Assembly: GCA_900471515.1 (NCBI GenBank)
Contig: UCFC01000003.1
Location: forward strand, 97,632-161,631
Direction: 5' to 3'
From: Hyphomicrobiales bacterium
Lineage (GTDB): Bacteria; Pseudomonadota; Alphaproteobacteria; Rhizobiales; Rhizobiaceae
Length of the DNA stretch: 64,000 nucleotides
Part shown: positions 19,461 to 29,053 of the stretch, piece by piece
How the letters are laid out: each line of letters begins with the position of its first letter
Numbering within the stretch: position 1 is the stretch's first letter
Position numbers and translations under genes: made by a program
Notes under the pieces: model-generated
Told to the model about the DNA's origin: nothing
Databases searched by the model: none
The model's input: only the letters and a program-made list of their open reading frames with translations

Positions 19461-19474
19461 TTGACCTGCGTCAA
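19461..19474 (+). promoter_or_regulatory. FixK/FnrN-type anaerobox upstream of the Usp gene
   Basis: TTGAC-CTGC-GTCAA, a perfect palindrome matching the Crp/Fnr-family half-site TTGAY. It is centred 72 bases before the Usp start codon. Usp genes are common FixK/Fnr targets. Confidence 0.55.
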
Positions 19475-19493
19475 GGCGCGGGATTACGATTGC

Positions 19494-19522
19494 GGCTGAA
19501 TTCCTTCCATCTGAATTCAGCC
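19494..19522 (+). promoter_or_regulatory. Leader hairpin before the Usp gene
   Basis: GGCTGAATTC (19494-19503) and GAATTCAGCC (19513-19522) form a perfect 10-bp stem with a 9-base loop, ending 17 bases before the ATG. It may control translation or mRNA stability. Confidence 0.5.
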
Positions 19523-19539
19523 AGCAGAACGGATCTCCC

Positions 19540-19977
19540 ATGTACAATCGCATATTGCTGCCCACCGACGGTTCGGACCTTGCCGCCCGGGGTGTCGACC
19601 ACGGTCTTGCGCTTGCCAGGGTGCTCAACCTTCCGGTGACGGTCGTCAGCGTCATCGTGCCGCTGACCGGCTTTGCGCTGCAGGGGGTCGTGCAGGCCGA
19701 GGCGATCGACAGCTATAACGAGGGCCGCCGCAAAGAGATCGAGGATCTGGAAAAGATCATCGGCGAGAAGGCCAGGAATGCCGGGGTTGTCGCCGACTTT
19801 GTCAGCAAGGTAAACCTTTCGCCGGCGGAAGCCATTCTGGAAACGGCTGCGGAACGGGGCTGCGGCCTGATCGTCATCTCCTCGCACGGCCGCCGCGGGA
19901 TCTCGCGGCTCATGCTTGGCAGCCAGACCTCCGAGGTCCTTTCCGAGGCTGGCATCCCGGTTCTGGTGGTAAAGTAA
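19540..19977 (+). CDS. Universal stress protein UspA family
   Basis: A 145-residue cytoplasmic protein with the full single Usp domain: start YNRILLPTDGSDLAARGVDHGLALA, strand VTVVSVIVP, and the nucleotide-binding end VISSHGRRGISRLMLGSQT. The last motif follows the ATP-binding pattern x2-G-x9-GS with the first Gly replaced by Ser, so ATP binding is likely but not certain. An upstream FixK/FnrN-like box suggests induction at low oxygen. Confidence 0.92.
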   Translation: MYNRILLPTDGSDLAARGVDHGLALARVLNLPVTVVSVIVPLTGFALQGVVQAEAIDSYNEGRRKEIEDLEKIIGEKARNAGVVADFVSKVNLSPAEAILETAAERGCGLIVISSHGRRGISRLMLGSQTSEVLSEAGIPVLVVK

Positions 19978-19982
19978 CCGGC

Positions 19983-20171
19983 TCAGTTTTCCGCCAGCGC
20001 GGCAAGGGACATTCCGCGCTCGGCAGCATGATCGGCCACCTTTGCCGGAGGCGTGCCATTTTCCCTTTCGACGCGGTCGGTTTCGTTGTGGCTGCTTGCC
20101 TCCGGCGTCATGTAGAAGGCAAGCATCTCCTCCAGTCGAGAGGCGGTCAGGTTGGCTGCAAAACCCTTCAT
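19983..20171 (-). CDS. Hypothetical small protein, 62 residues
   Basis: Convergent with the Usp gene, 5 bases apart. The codon use is typical (third positions GC-rich) and GAGGAA lies upstream of the ATG at 20171. The product is hydrophilic: helix LTASRLEEMLAFYMTPEASS followed by a second helix AKVADHAAERGMSLAALAEN. No signal or membrane segment. I do not recognise it; it may be a small helical regulator. Confidence 0.5.
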   Translation of the reverse strand: MKGFAANLTASRLEEMLAFYMTPEASSHNETDRVERENGTPPAKVADHAAERGMSLAALAEN

Positions 20172-20274
20172 GGCTTTCCTCGGCGGTGTTTCCGGTCGGG
20201 GAATTCATAACCCAGGTCCCGGCAAATCCGGAACGTGGGCGGCAAGGTTGTCACCAACTTTCGAAGATCGTCAT

Positions 20275-21177
20275 CTAGTGGCCGATGCGTTCGAGGCAGA
20301 ATTCGATGAAGGCATTGACCTTGGCCGGCACATGATGCCGGGAGGGGTGGATGGCATAGAGCGGAAAGGTCTCGCCCGGCCAATCGGGATAGAGTTCGAC
20401 AAGGCGCCCCTCGGCCAGAAGATCCTTGACGCTGAGCGCGAGCACCTGGGCGATGCCGGCGCCTGCAAGGCAGGCGTCCAGCATGGTGCCTGGGTCGCTC
20501 ATCAGAAGCGGCCCGCGCGCGTTAAGCGACACGATCTTCCTGCCTCTGTGCAATTCCCATTCGAACGTCCGTCCGGTCAGCGGATCCCGGAACTGGATGC
20601 AGGAGTGGCCGGCAATATCGGCAGGTGTCTTCGGCGTGCCGTGTTCGGCGAGATAGGCCGGCGCTGCGACCGTCAGGACGCGGGTTTCCATCAGCTTGCG
20701 GGCGATGCGCGAGGAACTCGGCTGCTGGCCGAAGCGGATTGCGATATCGATGCCGTCGGCGACGAGATCGCTCATCAGGTCGCGGGTTATCAATTCGAGT
20801 TCCAGCCCCGGATAGCGGATCATGAATTGCTTGAGATGCGGTGCGAGGACCATGCGGGAAAAGATCGGATCGACATCGACGCGCAGGCGGCCACGGACGG
20901 TCTGCGAAGCGCCTGACGCGAGCATCGCGGCTTCCTCGATGCCGTCGAGATGCGGTGCGACCTGCTGGTAGAAGCGGGCGCCTTCATCCGTCAGTCGCAC
21001 CGAACGGGTGGTGCGGTCGAGCAGGCGTACGCCGACACGTGCCTCCAGCCTCGATATGGCCCGGCTGACGCCGGAGGCTGAAAGACCGAGCGCGTCGGCC
21101 GCCTTGACGAAGCTGCCGCTTTCGACCACGGCGGCAAGCGTGCTGACACCGGAAAGCAGGCGGCCGTCGAATGCCAT
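20275..21177 (-). CDS. LysR-family transcriptional regulator
   Basis: A 300-residue regulator with helix-turn-helix (VESGSFVKAADALGLSASGVSRAISRLE, first 50 residues) and the DTTRSVRLT-like wing (DRTTRSVRLTDEG), then a ligand domain (VRGRLRVDVDPIFSRMVLAPHL onward) of the CrgA/DsdC-like subgroup that ends with FIEFCLERIGH. It is divergent from the small membrane protein at 21335; the usual neighbouring target is absent. Effector unknown. Confidence 0.9.
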   Translation of the reverse strand: MAFDGRLLSGVSTLAAVVESGSFVKAADALGLSASGVSRAISRLEARVGVRLLDRTTRSVRLTDEGARFYQQVAPHLDGIEEAAMLASGASQTVRGRLRVDVDPIFSRMVLAPHLKQFMIRYPGLELELITRDLMSDLVADGIDIAIRFGQQPSSSRIARKLMETRVLTVAAPAYLAEHGTPKTPADIAGHSCIQFRDPLTGRTFEWELHRGRKIVSLNARGPLLMSDPGTMLDACLAGAGIAQVLALSVKDLLAEGRLVELYPDWPGETFPLYAIHPSRHHVPAKVNAFIEFCLERIGH

Positions 21178-21281
21178 GGATTACTCCTGATTTGATGTCA
21201 TGGATGATGCTGACGAAATGCGACCTGGTCAAGAAAGCGGATGGTTGTTGCTTTGCGGATAGATCCGAAAACCGCCTCAAT

Positions 21282-21306
21282 GGAACATCTTGCCGCCAAT
21301 TTTGTT
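21282..21306 (+). promoter_or_regulatory. EcfG/RpoE2 general-stress promoter candidate
   Basis: GGAAC-N16-TGTT, 28 bases before the start of the small membrane protein. Fits the RpoE2 form GGAAC-N18-TT. Confidence 0.6.
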
Positions 21307-21334
21307 TCTCCGTTACAGATTGGAGGATCAAGCG

Positions 21335-21709
21335 ATGACCCAATATGGTGACGACAAGAACCGAATTGTGGATGAGAATACAGGCATGCCGCTCGGGCAG
21401 GCATCCTACCAGGAGGAAAAGACGCTCGCCGATGAGCGGCGCAGCGTCTCGATCTGGGGCATGCTGGCAGCCGGCATTCTGGTCATTCTGATCGCTGCGG
21501 CAAGCTTTGCCATCTGGCCGGGCACGAGCAACGAACCGGCTTCGACCGCGTCCACGACTTCGGACCCGATCAATGCCCAGCCCTCGGGCCAGGGCACGCT
21601 CGACAACAATCCGGCAACCGGCTCGATCAAGCCGCCGGCAGCGGCAGAGCCGGCGCCTGCCGGCGGTGCCAGCGGCCCGACGGGCGCGCCCGCGCCGAGC
21701 GCACAATAA
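21335..21709 (+). CDS. Small single-span membrane protein, 124 residues
   Basis: N-terminal hydrophilic 45 residues, one transmembrane helix (SVSIWGMLAAGILVILIAAA, about residues 35-58), then a Pro/Ala/Ser/Thr-rich low-complexity tail likely in the periplasm. GGAGG is nine bases upstream of the ATG at 21335. It has an EcfG-type promoter and its own terminator, so it is a single stress-responsive unit. No family recognised. Confidence 0.75.
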   Translation: MTQYGDDKNRIVDENTGMPLGQASYQEEKTLADERRSVSIWGMLAAGILVILIAAASFAIWPGTSNEPASTASTTSDPINAQPSGQGTLDNNPATGSIKPPAAAEPAPAGGASGPTGAPAPSAQ

Positions 21710-21736
21710 CATCGTGATCCTGCATCACGGCTGGGG

Positions 21737-21767
21737 AAGGGCCGCGCGGCTTCCACGCGGCCCTTTT
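21737..21767. terminator. Bidirectional terminator
   Basis: AAGGGCCGCG (21737-21746) and CGCGGCCCTT (21756-21765) between the convergent membrane-protein and xfp genes, with T/A flanks. Confidence 0.8.
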
Positions 21768-21786
21768 CGTTTCGTCTGCCTTCGGC

Positions 21787-24174
21787 TCAGGGCGCCGGCC
21801 ATTTCCAGTTGCGCACTTCAGGCATGTCCTCGCCATATTCGCGGACATAGGCATGATGTTCGACGAGCTTGGCCTTCAGGCTCTCCAGCACTTCAGGCAC
21901 TTTTTCCTTCAGGCCCGGAACCCGTTCGATCGCCTCGATGGCGAGGTGGAAGCGGTCGAGTTCGTTGAGCACCGTCATGTCGAAAGGCGTGGTGGTCGTG
22001 CCTTCCTCGATGAAGCCGCGCACGTGGATGTTGCGATGGTTGGTGCGCTTATAGGTCAGCCGGTGGATGAGGTAGGGATAGCCGTGATAGGCGAAAACGA
22101 CCGGCCTTTCCGTGGTGAAGATCGCATCGAAATTCTCGTCCGTCAGGCCGTGCGGATGCTGGTCCTTCGATTGCAGGGCGAGCAGGTCGACCACGTTGAC
22201 CGTGCGGATCTTCAGTTGCGGAATATGCCGGTGCAGAAGATCGACCGCGGCGAGCGTCTCCATGGTCGGCACGTCGCCGGCGCAGGCCATGACGATATCG
22301 GGCGCCACCGTGTCGTCCTCATGACTTGCCCAATGCCAGATGCCGATGCCGGCTTCGCAATGTCTTACCGCCTCGTCCATCGTCAGCCATTGCGGCTCCG
22401 GCTGCTTGCCGGCAACGATGACGTTGATGCGGTCATAGGTCTTCAGGCAATGGTCGCCGACCCAGAGCAGCGTATTGGCATCCGGCGGCAGGTAGATGCG
22501 CACGATATCGGCCTTCTTGTTGGCGACGAGGTCGACGAAACCGGGGTCCTGATGCGAGAAGCCGTTGTGATCCTGCCGCCAGACATGTGAGGTCAGCAGA
22601 TAGTTCAGTGAGGAAATCGGCTTCCTCCATTCCAGTTCACGCGTGACCTTCAGCCATTTGGCGTGCTGGTTGAACATGGAATCGATGATGTGGATGAAGG
22701 CCTCGTAGCAGGAAAACAGGCCGTGCCTGCCCGTCAGCAGGTAGCCCTCCAGCCATCCCTGGCACAGATGTTCGCTCAGCACCTCCATGACCCGCCCGTC
22801 GCCGGAGAGGCTGACGTCATAGGGTTCGATCCTTTCCATCCAGACGCGGTCGGTCACTTCGAAGACGCTGCCGAGACGGTTCGATTCCGTTTCGTCGGGG
22901 CCGAAGATGCGGAAGTTGGCGTTGGCCGCGTTGAGCGTCAGCGTGTCGCGCAGGTAGCGGCCGAGGATTTCGGTGGATTGCACCATGGCATCGCCGCGCT
23001 TCTCGATCTTCACCTCATAGGCGCGGATATCGGGTGTCATCAGTTCCTTGCGCAGCAGACCGCCATTGGCGTGCGGATTGGCACCCATGCGGCGCTTGCC
23101 TGCGGGCGCGAGTGCGCGCAGTTCCGGCTTCAGTTTGCCGGAGGCGTCGAAAAGCTCTTCGGGACCGTAGCTGCGCATCCAGTCCTCGAGGATTTTTCTG
23201 TGCCCGTCGTCATCACGGCAATTGGAAACCGGCACCTGATGGGCGCGCCAGAAACCTTCGACCTTCTTGCCGTCCACCTCCTTCGGTCCGGTCCAGCCCT
23301 TGGGGCTGCGCAGCACGATCATCGGCCAGCGCGGGCAGGCCTGCGGCGCCTTGCCGTCGCGCGCCTCTTTCTGGATGGCGCGAATGCGGTCGAAGACCGT
23401 TTCGAAGGTCGCCGCCATCTGCTGGTGCATCTTTGCCGGTTCGTGGCCCTCGACGAAAAAGGGCTCGTAACCGTAGCCTTCGAACAGGTGCGTCAGATCT
23501 TCGTCGCTGGCACGGCCGAGGACGGTCGGATTGGCGATCTTGTAGCCGTTCAGGTGAAGGATCGGCAGAACGGCGCCGTCGCGGGCGGGGTTCAGGAACT
23601 TGTTGGAATGCCAGCTTGCGGCAAGCGGACCGGTTTCGGCCTCGCCGTCACCGATGACGCAGGCGACGACGAGATCGGGATTGTCGAAGGCTGCGCCATA
23701 GGCATGGACAAGCGCATAGCCGAGTTCGCCGCCCTCGTGGATGGAGCCGGGCGTTTCCGGCGCGGCATGGCTCGGGATGCCGCCCGGAAAGGAGAACTGG
23801 CGGAACAGCTTGCGCATGCCGTCTTCGGTCTGGGCAATATCGGGATAGATCTCGCTGTAGATGCCTTCGAGATAGGTGTTGGCGACCATGCCGGGGCCGC
23901 CGTGACCGGGGCCGCACATATAGATGATGTCGAGATCGCGGGCGCGGATGACACGGTTCAGATGCGCATAGATGAAGTTGAGGCCCGGCGTCGTGCCCCA
24001 ATGGCCAAGCAGACGGGGCTTGATATGGTCTGGCATCAGCGGCTGGCGCAGCAGCGGATTGGTCAGGAGATAGATCTGGCCGACCGAAAGATAGTTGGCT
24101 GCCCGCCAGTAGCGGTCGATAAGCATAAGTTCGGCGTCGGAAAGAATTGCTGGAGTCGAGACATGCTTTTCCAT
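21787..24174 (-). CDS. xfp: Xylulose-5-phosphate/fructose-6-phosphate phosphoketolase
   Basis: A 795-residue TPP enzyme that splits xylulose-5-P or fructose-6-P with phosphate into acetyl-phosphate and a sugar phosphate. Seen: [20 protein letters not shown] and GPGHGGPGM near the N-terminus, the TPP motif [20 protein letters not shown], and the C-terminal [20 protein letters not shown] region. The ATG at 24174 has GGGAG upstream; an upstream ATG at 24207 is less likely. ackA lies directly upstream on the same strand, so acetyl-P can be turned into ATP and acetate. A FixK-type box precedes the gene. Confidence 0.96.
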   Translation of the reverse strand: MEKHVSTPAILSDAELMLIDRYWRAANYLSVGQIYLLTNPLLRQPLMPDHIKPRLLGHWGTTPGLNFIYAHLNRVIRARDLDIIYMCGPGHGGPGMVANTYLEGIYSEIYPDIAQTEDGMRKLFRQFSFPGGIPSHAAPETPGSIHEGGELGYALVHAYGAAFDNPDLVVACVIGDGEAETGPLAASWHSNKFLNPARDGAVLPILHLNGYKIANPTVLGRASDEDLTHLFEGYGYEPFFVEGHEPAKMHQQMAATFETVFDRIRAIQKEARDGKAPQACPRWPMIVLRSPKGWTGPKEVDGKKVEGFWRAHQVPVSNCRDDDGHRKILEDWMRSYGPEELFDASGKLKPELRALAPAGKRRMGANPHANGGLLRKELMTPDIRAYEVKIEKRGDAMVQSTEILGRYLRDTLTLNAANANFRIFGPDETESNRLGSVFEVTDRVWMERIEPYDVSLSGDGRVMEVLSEHLCQGWLEGYLLTGRHGLFSCYEAFIHIIDSMFNQHAKWLKVTRELEWRKPISSLNYLLTSHVWRQDHNGFSHQDPGFVDLVANKKADIVRIYLPPDANTLLWVGDHCLKTYDRINVIVAGKQPEPQWLTMDEAVRHCEAGIGIWHWASHEDDTVAPDIVMACAGDVPTMETLAAVDLLHRHIPQLKIRTVNVVDLLALQSKDQHPHGLTDENFDAIFTTERPVVFAYHGYPYLIHRLTYKRTNHRNIHVRGFIEEGTTTTPFDMTVLNELDRFHLAIEAIERVPGLKEKVPEVLESLKAKLVEHHAYVREYGEDMPEVRNWKWPAP

Positions 24175-24233
24175 GGATTTCTCCCGTTTAAACTTGTTCA
24201 ACGTCAATTCTAGCTGATGGTACCGGCACGCAT

Positions 24234-24247
24234 TTGATCTGGATCAG
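24234..24247 (-). promoter_or_regulatory. FixK/FnrN-type anaerobox before xfp
   Basis: Minus-strand reading CTGAT-CCAG-ATCAA, one mismatch from TTGAT-N4-ATCAA. Centred 66 bases upstream of the xfp ATG and overlapping the ackA stop codon; spacing suits a class II activated promoter for xfp itself. Confidence 0.6.
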
Positions 24248-25422
24248 CCAGGGCCAAGAATAGAAAGCGCCTCCTGAGCGATGATCTGTTCCTCGTCGGT
24301 AGCAATGACATGTGCCGTTATGCGGCTTGCGGGGGTCGTGATGGTGAAGCCGTTGGCGGCATTCGCCCTTTCGTCGATCGCAAGACCGAGCCAGCTCAGG
24401 TGCTGCAGGACCGCTGCCCGGATCTGCGGCTGGTGTTCGCCGATGCCGGCCGTGAAGACGATGGCGTCGAGCCCGCCGAGCGTCACCGACATGCGGCCGA
24501 TCTCGCCGGCAATGCGCAGCGTGAAGAGGTCGAGCGCCTCGCGGGCTTGCGGACTGCCGTCCTCGAGAAGATCGCGACTGTCGGCATTGATGTCGGAAAC
24601 TCCAAGCAGACCGGAGCGATGGTAGAGCATGTCTTCCACCTGATCGACGGATTGCTTCTTTTGCTGCTGCAGGTGCAGGATCACGCCCGGATCGAGCCAG
24701 CCGGGTCGCGTGGCCATCGGAATGCCGTCAAGCGTCGAAAAGCCCATGCTGCAATCGCGACTGGCGCCTTTCTCCAAAGCGCAGAGGCTTGCGCCGCTGC
24801 CGAGATGGGCAGCGACGATTTTAGGTTTGCTCAACAGTCTCCGACCGACCTCACCGGCGATGAACTTGTAGGAGAGGCCATGAAAGCCATAGCGCTTGAT
24901 GCCCTCGTCATGGAGCGCGCGAGGGATGGCGAAGCGGCGCACGAGATCGGTCTGAGTGGCGTGAAAGGCGGTATCGAAGGACGCCGTCTGGGTCAGATGC
25001 GGCTTCAGGTGCTTCAGTGCGCGGATGAAGCGGAGCGCCTGCGGCTGATGAAGGGGGGCAAGCGGCGTCAGCGCATCGACAGCATCGATTGCCGCGTCAT
25101 CGAGCACTGTCGCTTCGATGAAACGGTCGCCGCCATGAACGACGCGATGGCCGGCAGCGCGGACGGCGCCGATATCGAAATGCTGCGAAAGCAACGCAAA
25201 GGTTTCGTCGATAACGGCGTGCAGATCGTCGGTGAGCTCGGCCTCGAGCGGCGTGTCGAAGGTCTTCGGGCCCTCCGTAACGCTGAAGGTGAGGGGCTCG
25301 GCGCGGAAGTCGATCATGCCCTTTCCGAGACGCCGCACCTTTGCATCCTCGATTGCAAAGATGCCGATCTTCACCGTCGAGGAGCCGGTGTTGAAGGTCA
25401 GGAGAAGGTCGGTCGACGGCAT
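24244..25422 (-). CDS. ackA: Acetate kinase AckA
   Basis: A 392-residue cytoplasmic enzyme transferring phosphate between acetyl-phosphate and ADP. Seen: the N-terminal LLTFNTGSSTVKI motif, GHRVVHGGDRF (about residue 85), FDTAFHATQ, HLGSGASLCALEKG (nucleotide site), and the C-terminal FTAGIGEHQPQIR. ATG at 25422 is preferred (GGGGAG nine bases upstream) over a TTG at 25443. Together with xfp 69 bases downstream it forms the energy-yielding end of a phosphoketolase shunt; no phosphotransacetylase gene is adjacent. Confidence 0.94.
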   Translation of the reverse strand: MPSTDLLLTFNTGSSTVKIGIFAIEDAKVRRLGKGMIDFRAEPLTFSVTEGPKTFDTPLEAELTDDLHAVIDETFALLSQHFDIGAVRAAGHRVVHGGDRFIEATVLDDAAIDAVDALTPLAPLHQPQALRFIRALKHLKPHLTQTASFDTAFHATQTDLVRRFAIPRALHDEGIKRYGFHGLSYKFIAGEVGRRLLSKPKIVAAHLGSGASLCALEKGASRDCSMGFSTLDGIPMATRPGWLDPGVILHLQQQKKQSVDQVEDMLYHRSGLLGVSDINADSRDLLEDGSPQAREALDLFTLRIAGEIGRMSVTLGGLDAIVFTAGIGEHQPQIRAAVLQHLSWLGLAIDERANAANGFTITTPASRITAHVIATDEEQIIAQEALSILGPG

Positions 25423-25643
25423 TTGCTTGATGCTCCCCGGCAAGCGTGACGATGAACGAACTTAGCGTCGTCGCGCCGGGTGGAAAGCCTCTTCCGCAAA
25501 CGCCGGGCAATTTTTGGTTGTCGATTTCGGTCCGTGGACGTTGCGCGCCCAAGGGAGGGCGCACGTGGGCCGCGTCATGAGAGCTTCACGCTAGGGATTT
25601 ATTAACAAATGGCAATTTTGCAAATGGAACAAGGAACTATGCC

Positions 25644-27239
25644 ATGGCTGACATTGCCCCAAGCCAAGGCGACGTTTCCCATCCGCTGCAGCATTCGAAC
25701 TCCACCGGCAAGTGGTTCCTGCCGGTGTTCGGGCTCGTTGTGGTCTGCGGCCTTGGATATGTTGCCTATGCCCTCGCCCGTGATCTGACTGCCGCAATTG
25801 CCGTTCCCTGGATACTTCTCGGCCTTGCGCTGCTGATCGCGCTCGGCTTCGAGTTCGTCAACGGTTTCCACGATACGGCCAATGCCGTGGCGACCGTCAT
25901 CTACACCCGCTCCATGCCGGCGGAATTTGCCGTCATCTGGTCGGGCTTCTTCAACTTCCTCGGCGTTTTGACGTCGACAGGCGCCGTCGCCTTCGGCATC
26001 CTGGCGCTGCTGCCGGTCGAGCTCATCCTGCAGGTCGGCTCCGGCTCCGGTCTTGCCATGGTCTTTGCACTGCTGATCGCGGCGATCATCTGGAATCTCG
26101 GCACCTGGTATCTCGGCCTGCCGTCCTCAAGTTCGCACACGCTGGTCGGCTCCATTATCGGCGTCGGTCTCGCCAACCAGTTCCTGGCGCCGGCCGGCAC
26201 TGCCACCAGCGGCGTGGACTGGTCGCAGGCCACCAGCATCGGCCTGTCGCTGTTGATCTCGCCAGTCATCGGCTTCGGCCTTTCCGCCATTCTGCTGGTG
26301 GTCCTGAAATTCCTCGTGCGCAAGCCCGAACTCTATCAGGAGCCGAAGGGCAACCAGCCGCCGCCGCTGTGGATCCGCGCCATCCTGATCTTCACCTGCA
26401 CCGGCGTCAGCTTCGCTCACGGCTCGAATGACGGTCAGAAGGGCATGGGTCTCATCATGCTGATCCTTATCGGTCTTGTGCCGACCGCCTTCGCGCTCAA
26501 CCGCACGCCCGACGTCAACTATCTCGAAGCCTACAAGTCGGCCTCCGCACAGGTCGAAACGGCGCTCGGCAAATATGTGAAACCGGGCGTGACCGTCACC
26601 GATTACAAGGCTGAGGTCGGCAATGCCGTCAAGAACAGGGTCTGGACGGATGCGACCACGCCGGCGCTGCAGCAATATATCCACCAGACGAGCGCCGAGG
26701 TTGCTGCCTTCCCGACGCTGGAGGCCGTTCCGACCAATCTCGTCAGCAACATCCGCAACGATATCTATCTGATCGGCGAGGCGCTGAAGCTCATCGACAA
26801 GCAGAAGCTGCTGCCGATGGATGCCAATGACCTGAAGGCGGTCACGGCCTATCATGCCTCGGTCGACAATGCGACGAAGTTCATTCCGCTCTGGGTCAAG
26901 GTCGCCGTGGCGCTCGCTCTCGGCCTCGGCACCATGGTCGGCTGGAAGCGCATCGTCGTCACCGTTGGCGAGAAGATCGGCAAGACGCACCTGACCTACG
27001 GGCAGGGCGCTGCGGCGGAAGTCGTTGCCATGGTGACGATCGCCTCGGCAGACCATCTCGGCCTGCCGGTTTCAACCACGCATGTGCTGTCGTCGGGTGT
27101 CGCCGGCACGATGGCGGCGAACGGTTCGGGCCTGCAATGGTCCACCGTGCGCAACATGATCATGGCCTGGGTACTGACGCTGCCGGCCTCGATTGCGATC
27201 GCCTTCCTGCTGTTCGTGATCCTGCGGCAGGTTTTCTGA
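25644..27239 (+). CDS. Inorganic phosphate transporter, PiT family
   Basis: A 531-residue inner-membrane low-affinity phosphate transporter. Both PiT signature repeats are present: GFEFVNGFHDTANAVATVIYT (about residues 70-90) and GVSFAHGSNDGQKGMG (about 250-265). The C-terminal repeat ASADHLGLPVSTTHVLSSG mirrors GLPSSSSHTLVGS in the first half. A hydrophilic loop of about 120 residues (roughly 290-410) separates the halves. Genes of this kind often run with a DUF47 (PhoU-like) partner, which is missing here. I see no clear Pho box upstream. Its stop is six bases from a convergent gene's stop. Confidence 0.94.
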   Translation: MADIAPSQGDVSHPLQHSNSTGKWFLPVFGLVVVCGLGYVAYALARDLTAAIAVPWILLGLALLIALGFEFVNGFHDTANAVATVIYTRSMPAEFAVIWSGFFNFLGVLTSTGAVAFGILALLPVELILQVGSGSGLAMVFALLIAAIIWNLGTWYLGLPSSSSHTLVGSIIGVGLANQFLAPAGTATSGVDWSQATSIGLSLLISPVIGFGLSAILLVVLKFLVRKPELYQEPKGNQPPPLWIRAILIFTCTGVSFAHGSNDGQKGMGLIMLILIGLVPTAFALNRTPDVNYLEAYKSASAQVETALGKYVKPGVTVTDYKAEVGNAVKNRVWTDATTPALQQYIHQTSAEVAAFPTLEAVPTNLVSNIRNDIYLIGEALKLIDKQKLLPMDANDLKAVTAYHASVDNATKFIPLWVKVAVALALGLGTMVGWKRIVVTVGEKIGKTHLTYGQGAAAEVVAMVTIASADHLGLPVSTTHVLSSGVAGTMAANGSGLQWSTVRNMIMAWVLTLPASIAIAFLLFVILRQVF

Positions 27240-27245
27240 GGTCGG

Positions 27246-28817
27246 TCAGGCCGTGGAGGCCAGATTGGCATTCTGGCTTTTGACGAAGGTGCCCGCTTCC
27301 GCGGCGGGCATCGCCTTGCCGAAGAGATAGCCCTGGCCGATATCGCAGCCGAGTTGCAGCAGATAGGCGAGCTGGGCATGTTCCTCCACGCCTTCCGCCG
27401 TCGTCTTGATATTGAGGCTTCTTCCGAGAGCGAGCATGGCGCGGACGATCTTTTCCTGTTTCTCGTCTTCCCGGCAGGTGGCGATGAAACTCTTGTCGAT
27501 CTTGATCTTGTCGAAGCGATAGCGGGCGAGCTGGGCAAGGCTCGAATAGCCCGTGCCGAAATCGTCGAGCGCGATCTGCACGCCTGCCGCGTGCAGTTCA
27601 TCGAGAATATGGGCGGCGATCACCGGATCCTGGATCAGCGCGTTTTCGGTGATTTCAACTTCCAGCCGCCAGGCTGGCAAGCGGCTTGCCGCGAGCACTT
27701 TGAGGATGCGCGAGGCAAGGAGCTTGTCTTCCATCTGCACGGGCGACACGTTGAAGGAAAGCCTGACGTCGTCTGGCCAGGCGAGCGCATCGCTGCAGGC
27801 CTGGGCGAGGAGGTCTTCGAACAGTTCGGTAATCATGCCGGTCTCTTCGGCAATGCCGATGAAGACCGGGGGCGGAATGTTCATGCCGTCTTCGTCCGTC
27901 CACCGGGCCAGCGCTTCGAAGCCGCAAAGCCTGCCGCTCCGGAGATCGATCAGCGGCTGATAATTGGTTCTGATGGCCTTGTTCTGGATGGCACCGCGCA
28001 GCTTGGTCTCCAGCGATGCGCGTTCCGTCACCCTGTCCTGCATGGATGGTTCGAAGACCAGCTGATGGTTGGGGCCGCGCGATTTCGCCTCGTACATGGC
28101 AAGGTCGGCGCGGTGGGCGGCATCTTCCAGCGGCTCTGCGCCTTCGCTCCAGCGGTCGTAGCCCACGCTGGCGCCGACCTCGACGGCGAAACCGTCGATC
28201 AGGATGGGTCGCGTAACCGCCTGGATCAGCACCTTGGCAAACCATTCCTCGCGCGCGGCTGTGAGACCAAGGGCGATGATGATGAACTCGTCCCCGCCGA
28301 AGCGGTAGACGCAATCGGCATTGCCGAGCGCGCAGATGCGCTTGGCCACTTCCACCAGCAGCACGTCGCCGCCCTTGTGACCGACGAGATCGTTGACTTT
28401 CTTGAAGCCGTCGAGATCCACGGAAAATATCGTGACGTTGCCCTTGGCTTCGTCGGGAATAGTGCCGTCCTTGTCGGCGGGCCTGGGCAGGATCTTGCGT
28501 TCGAAGGCGTAGCGGTTCGGAAGCTTCGTCAGGTGGTCGTGGGTGGCGGTCCAGTCAGCGCGTGCCTGGGCGGCATCGCGAAGCTGCATTTCCTTGCGAA
28601 GGTCGGCGATACGCAGCACGGAATAGATGAAACTCATGGCACCGGCAATGCCGAGGGCGAGCACAAACTTGTCGGCGCCGTAATTCTCGAAGCGGCTCAT
28701 GAAGGTGACGAGCCAGCTATCGACATCCAGCAGGGCGCCCGAAATCCACAGCGCCGCACCGAGCGCCACGATCGTCAGACATTGCCTTCCCGCCCTGCTT
28801 TTGAAGAACTCCAGCAT
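27246..28817 (-). CDS. Membrane-anchored GGDEF-EAL cyclic-di-GMP protein
   Basis: A 523-residue protein with two N-terminal hydrophobic helices (LTIVALGAALWISGALL; FVLALGIAGAMSFIYSVL) joined by a short loop, then a GGDEF domain (about 95-255) with intact RFGGDEFII and an EAL domain (about 265-515) with intact GFEALARW, EVEITENAL and [10 protein letters not shown]. Both activities are possible. ATG at 28817 is chosen (GGAG six bases upstream); starts at 28829 or 28856 are possible. It is the second such protein in the window and differs from the first by having membrane helices instead of PAS sensors. Confidence 0.92.
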   Translation of the reverse strand: MLEFFKSRAGRQCLTIVALGAALWISGALLDVDSWLVTFMSRFENYGADKFVLALGIAGAMSFIYSVLRIADLRKEMQLRDAAQARADWTATHDHLTKLPNRYAFERKILPRPADKDGTIPDEAKGNVTIFSVDLDGFKKVNDLVGHKGGDVLLVEVAKRICALGNADCVYRFGGDEFIIIALGLTAAREEWFAKVLIQAVTRPILIDGFAVEVGASVGYDRWSEGAEPLEDAAHRADLAMYEAKSRGPNHQLVFEPSMQDRVTERASLETKLRGAIQNKAIRTNYQPLIDLRSGRLCGFEALARWTDEDGMNIPPPVFIGIAEETGMITELFEDLLAQACSDALAWPDDVRLSFNVSPVQMEDKLLASRILKVLAASRLPAWRLEVEITENALIQDPVIAAHILDELHAAGVQIALDDFGTGYSSLAQLARYRFDKIKIDKSFIATCREDEKQEKIVRAMLALGRSLNIKTTAEGVEEHAQLAYLLQLGCDIGQGYLFGKAMPAAEAGTFVKSQNANLASTA

Positions 28818-29053
28818 CGACTTCTCCATCTCCACCCGCGGCGGAAATATCATCAAATTCTGAAATGTTTATTGAAACCTGAAGGCGAATTGTCGGGGAC
28901 ATGCCAGCAGGTGGCAGCAGGTTTGGCGGGGACGGGCTTGCATTCGATACCCGGAAAAACGTTTCCCGACAGGTGACGGGGCGTTGAATTTCACCGGCGA
29001 TTTGAAACCTTTCGCCGGCTCCCGCTTTATGGCTTGGCAACGGACGCAGCCAG

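Noticed and set aside
25560..25643. Pho box upstream of the PiT transporter
   Set aside because: Only one weak half-site (GTCAT) and no second repeat at 11-base spacing.
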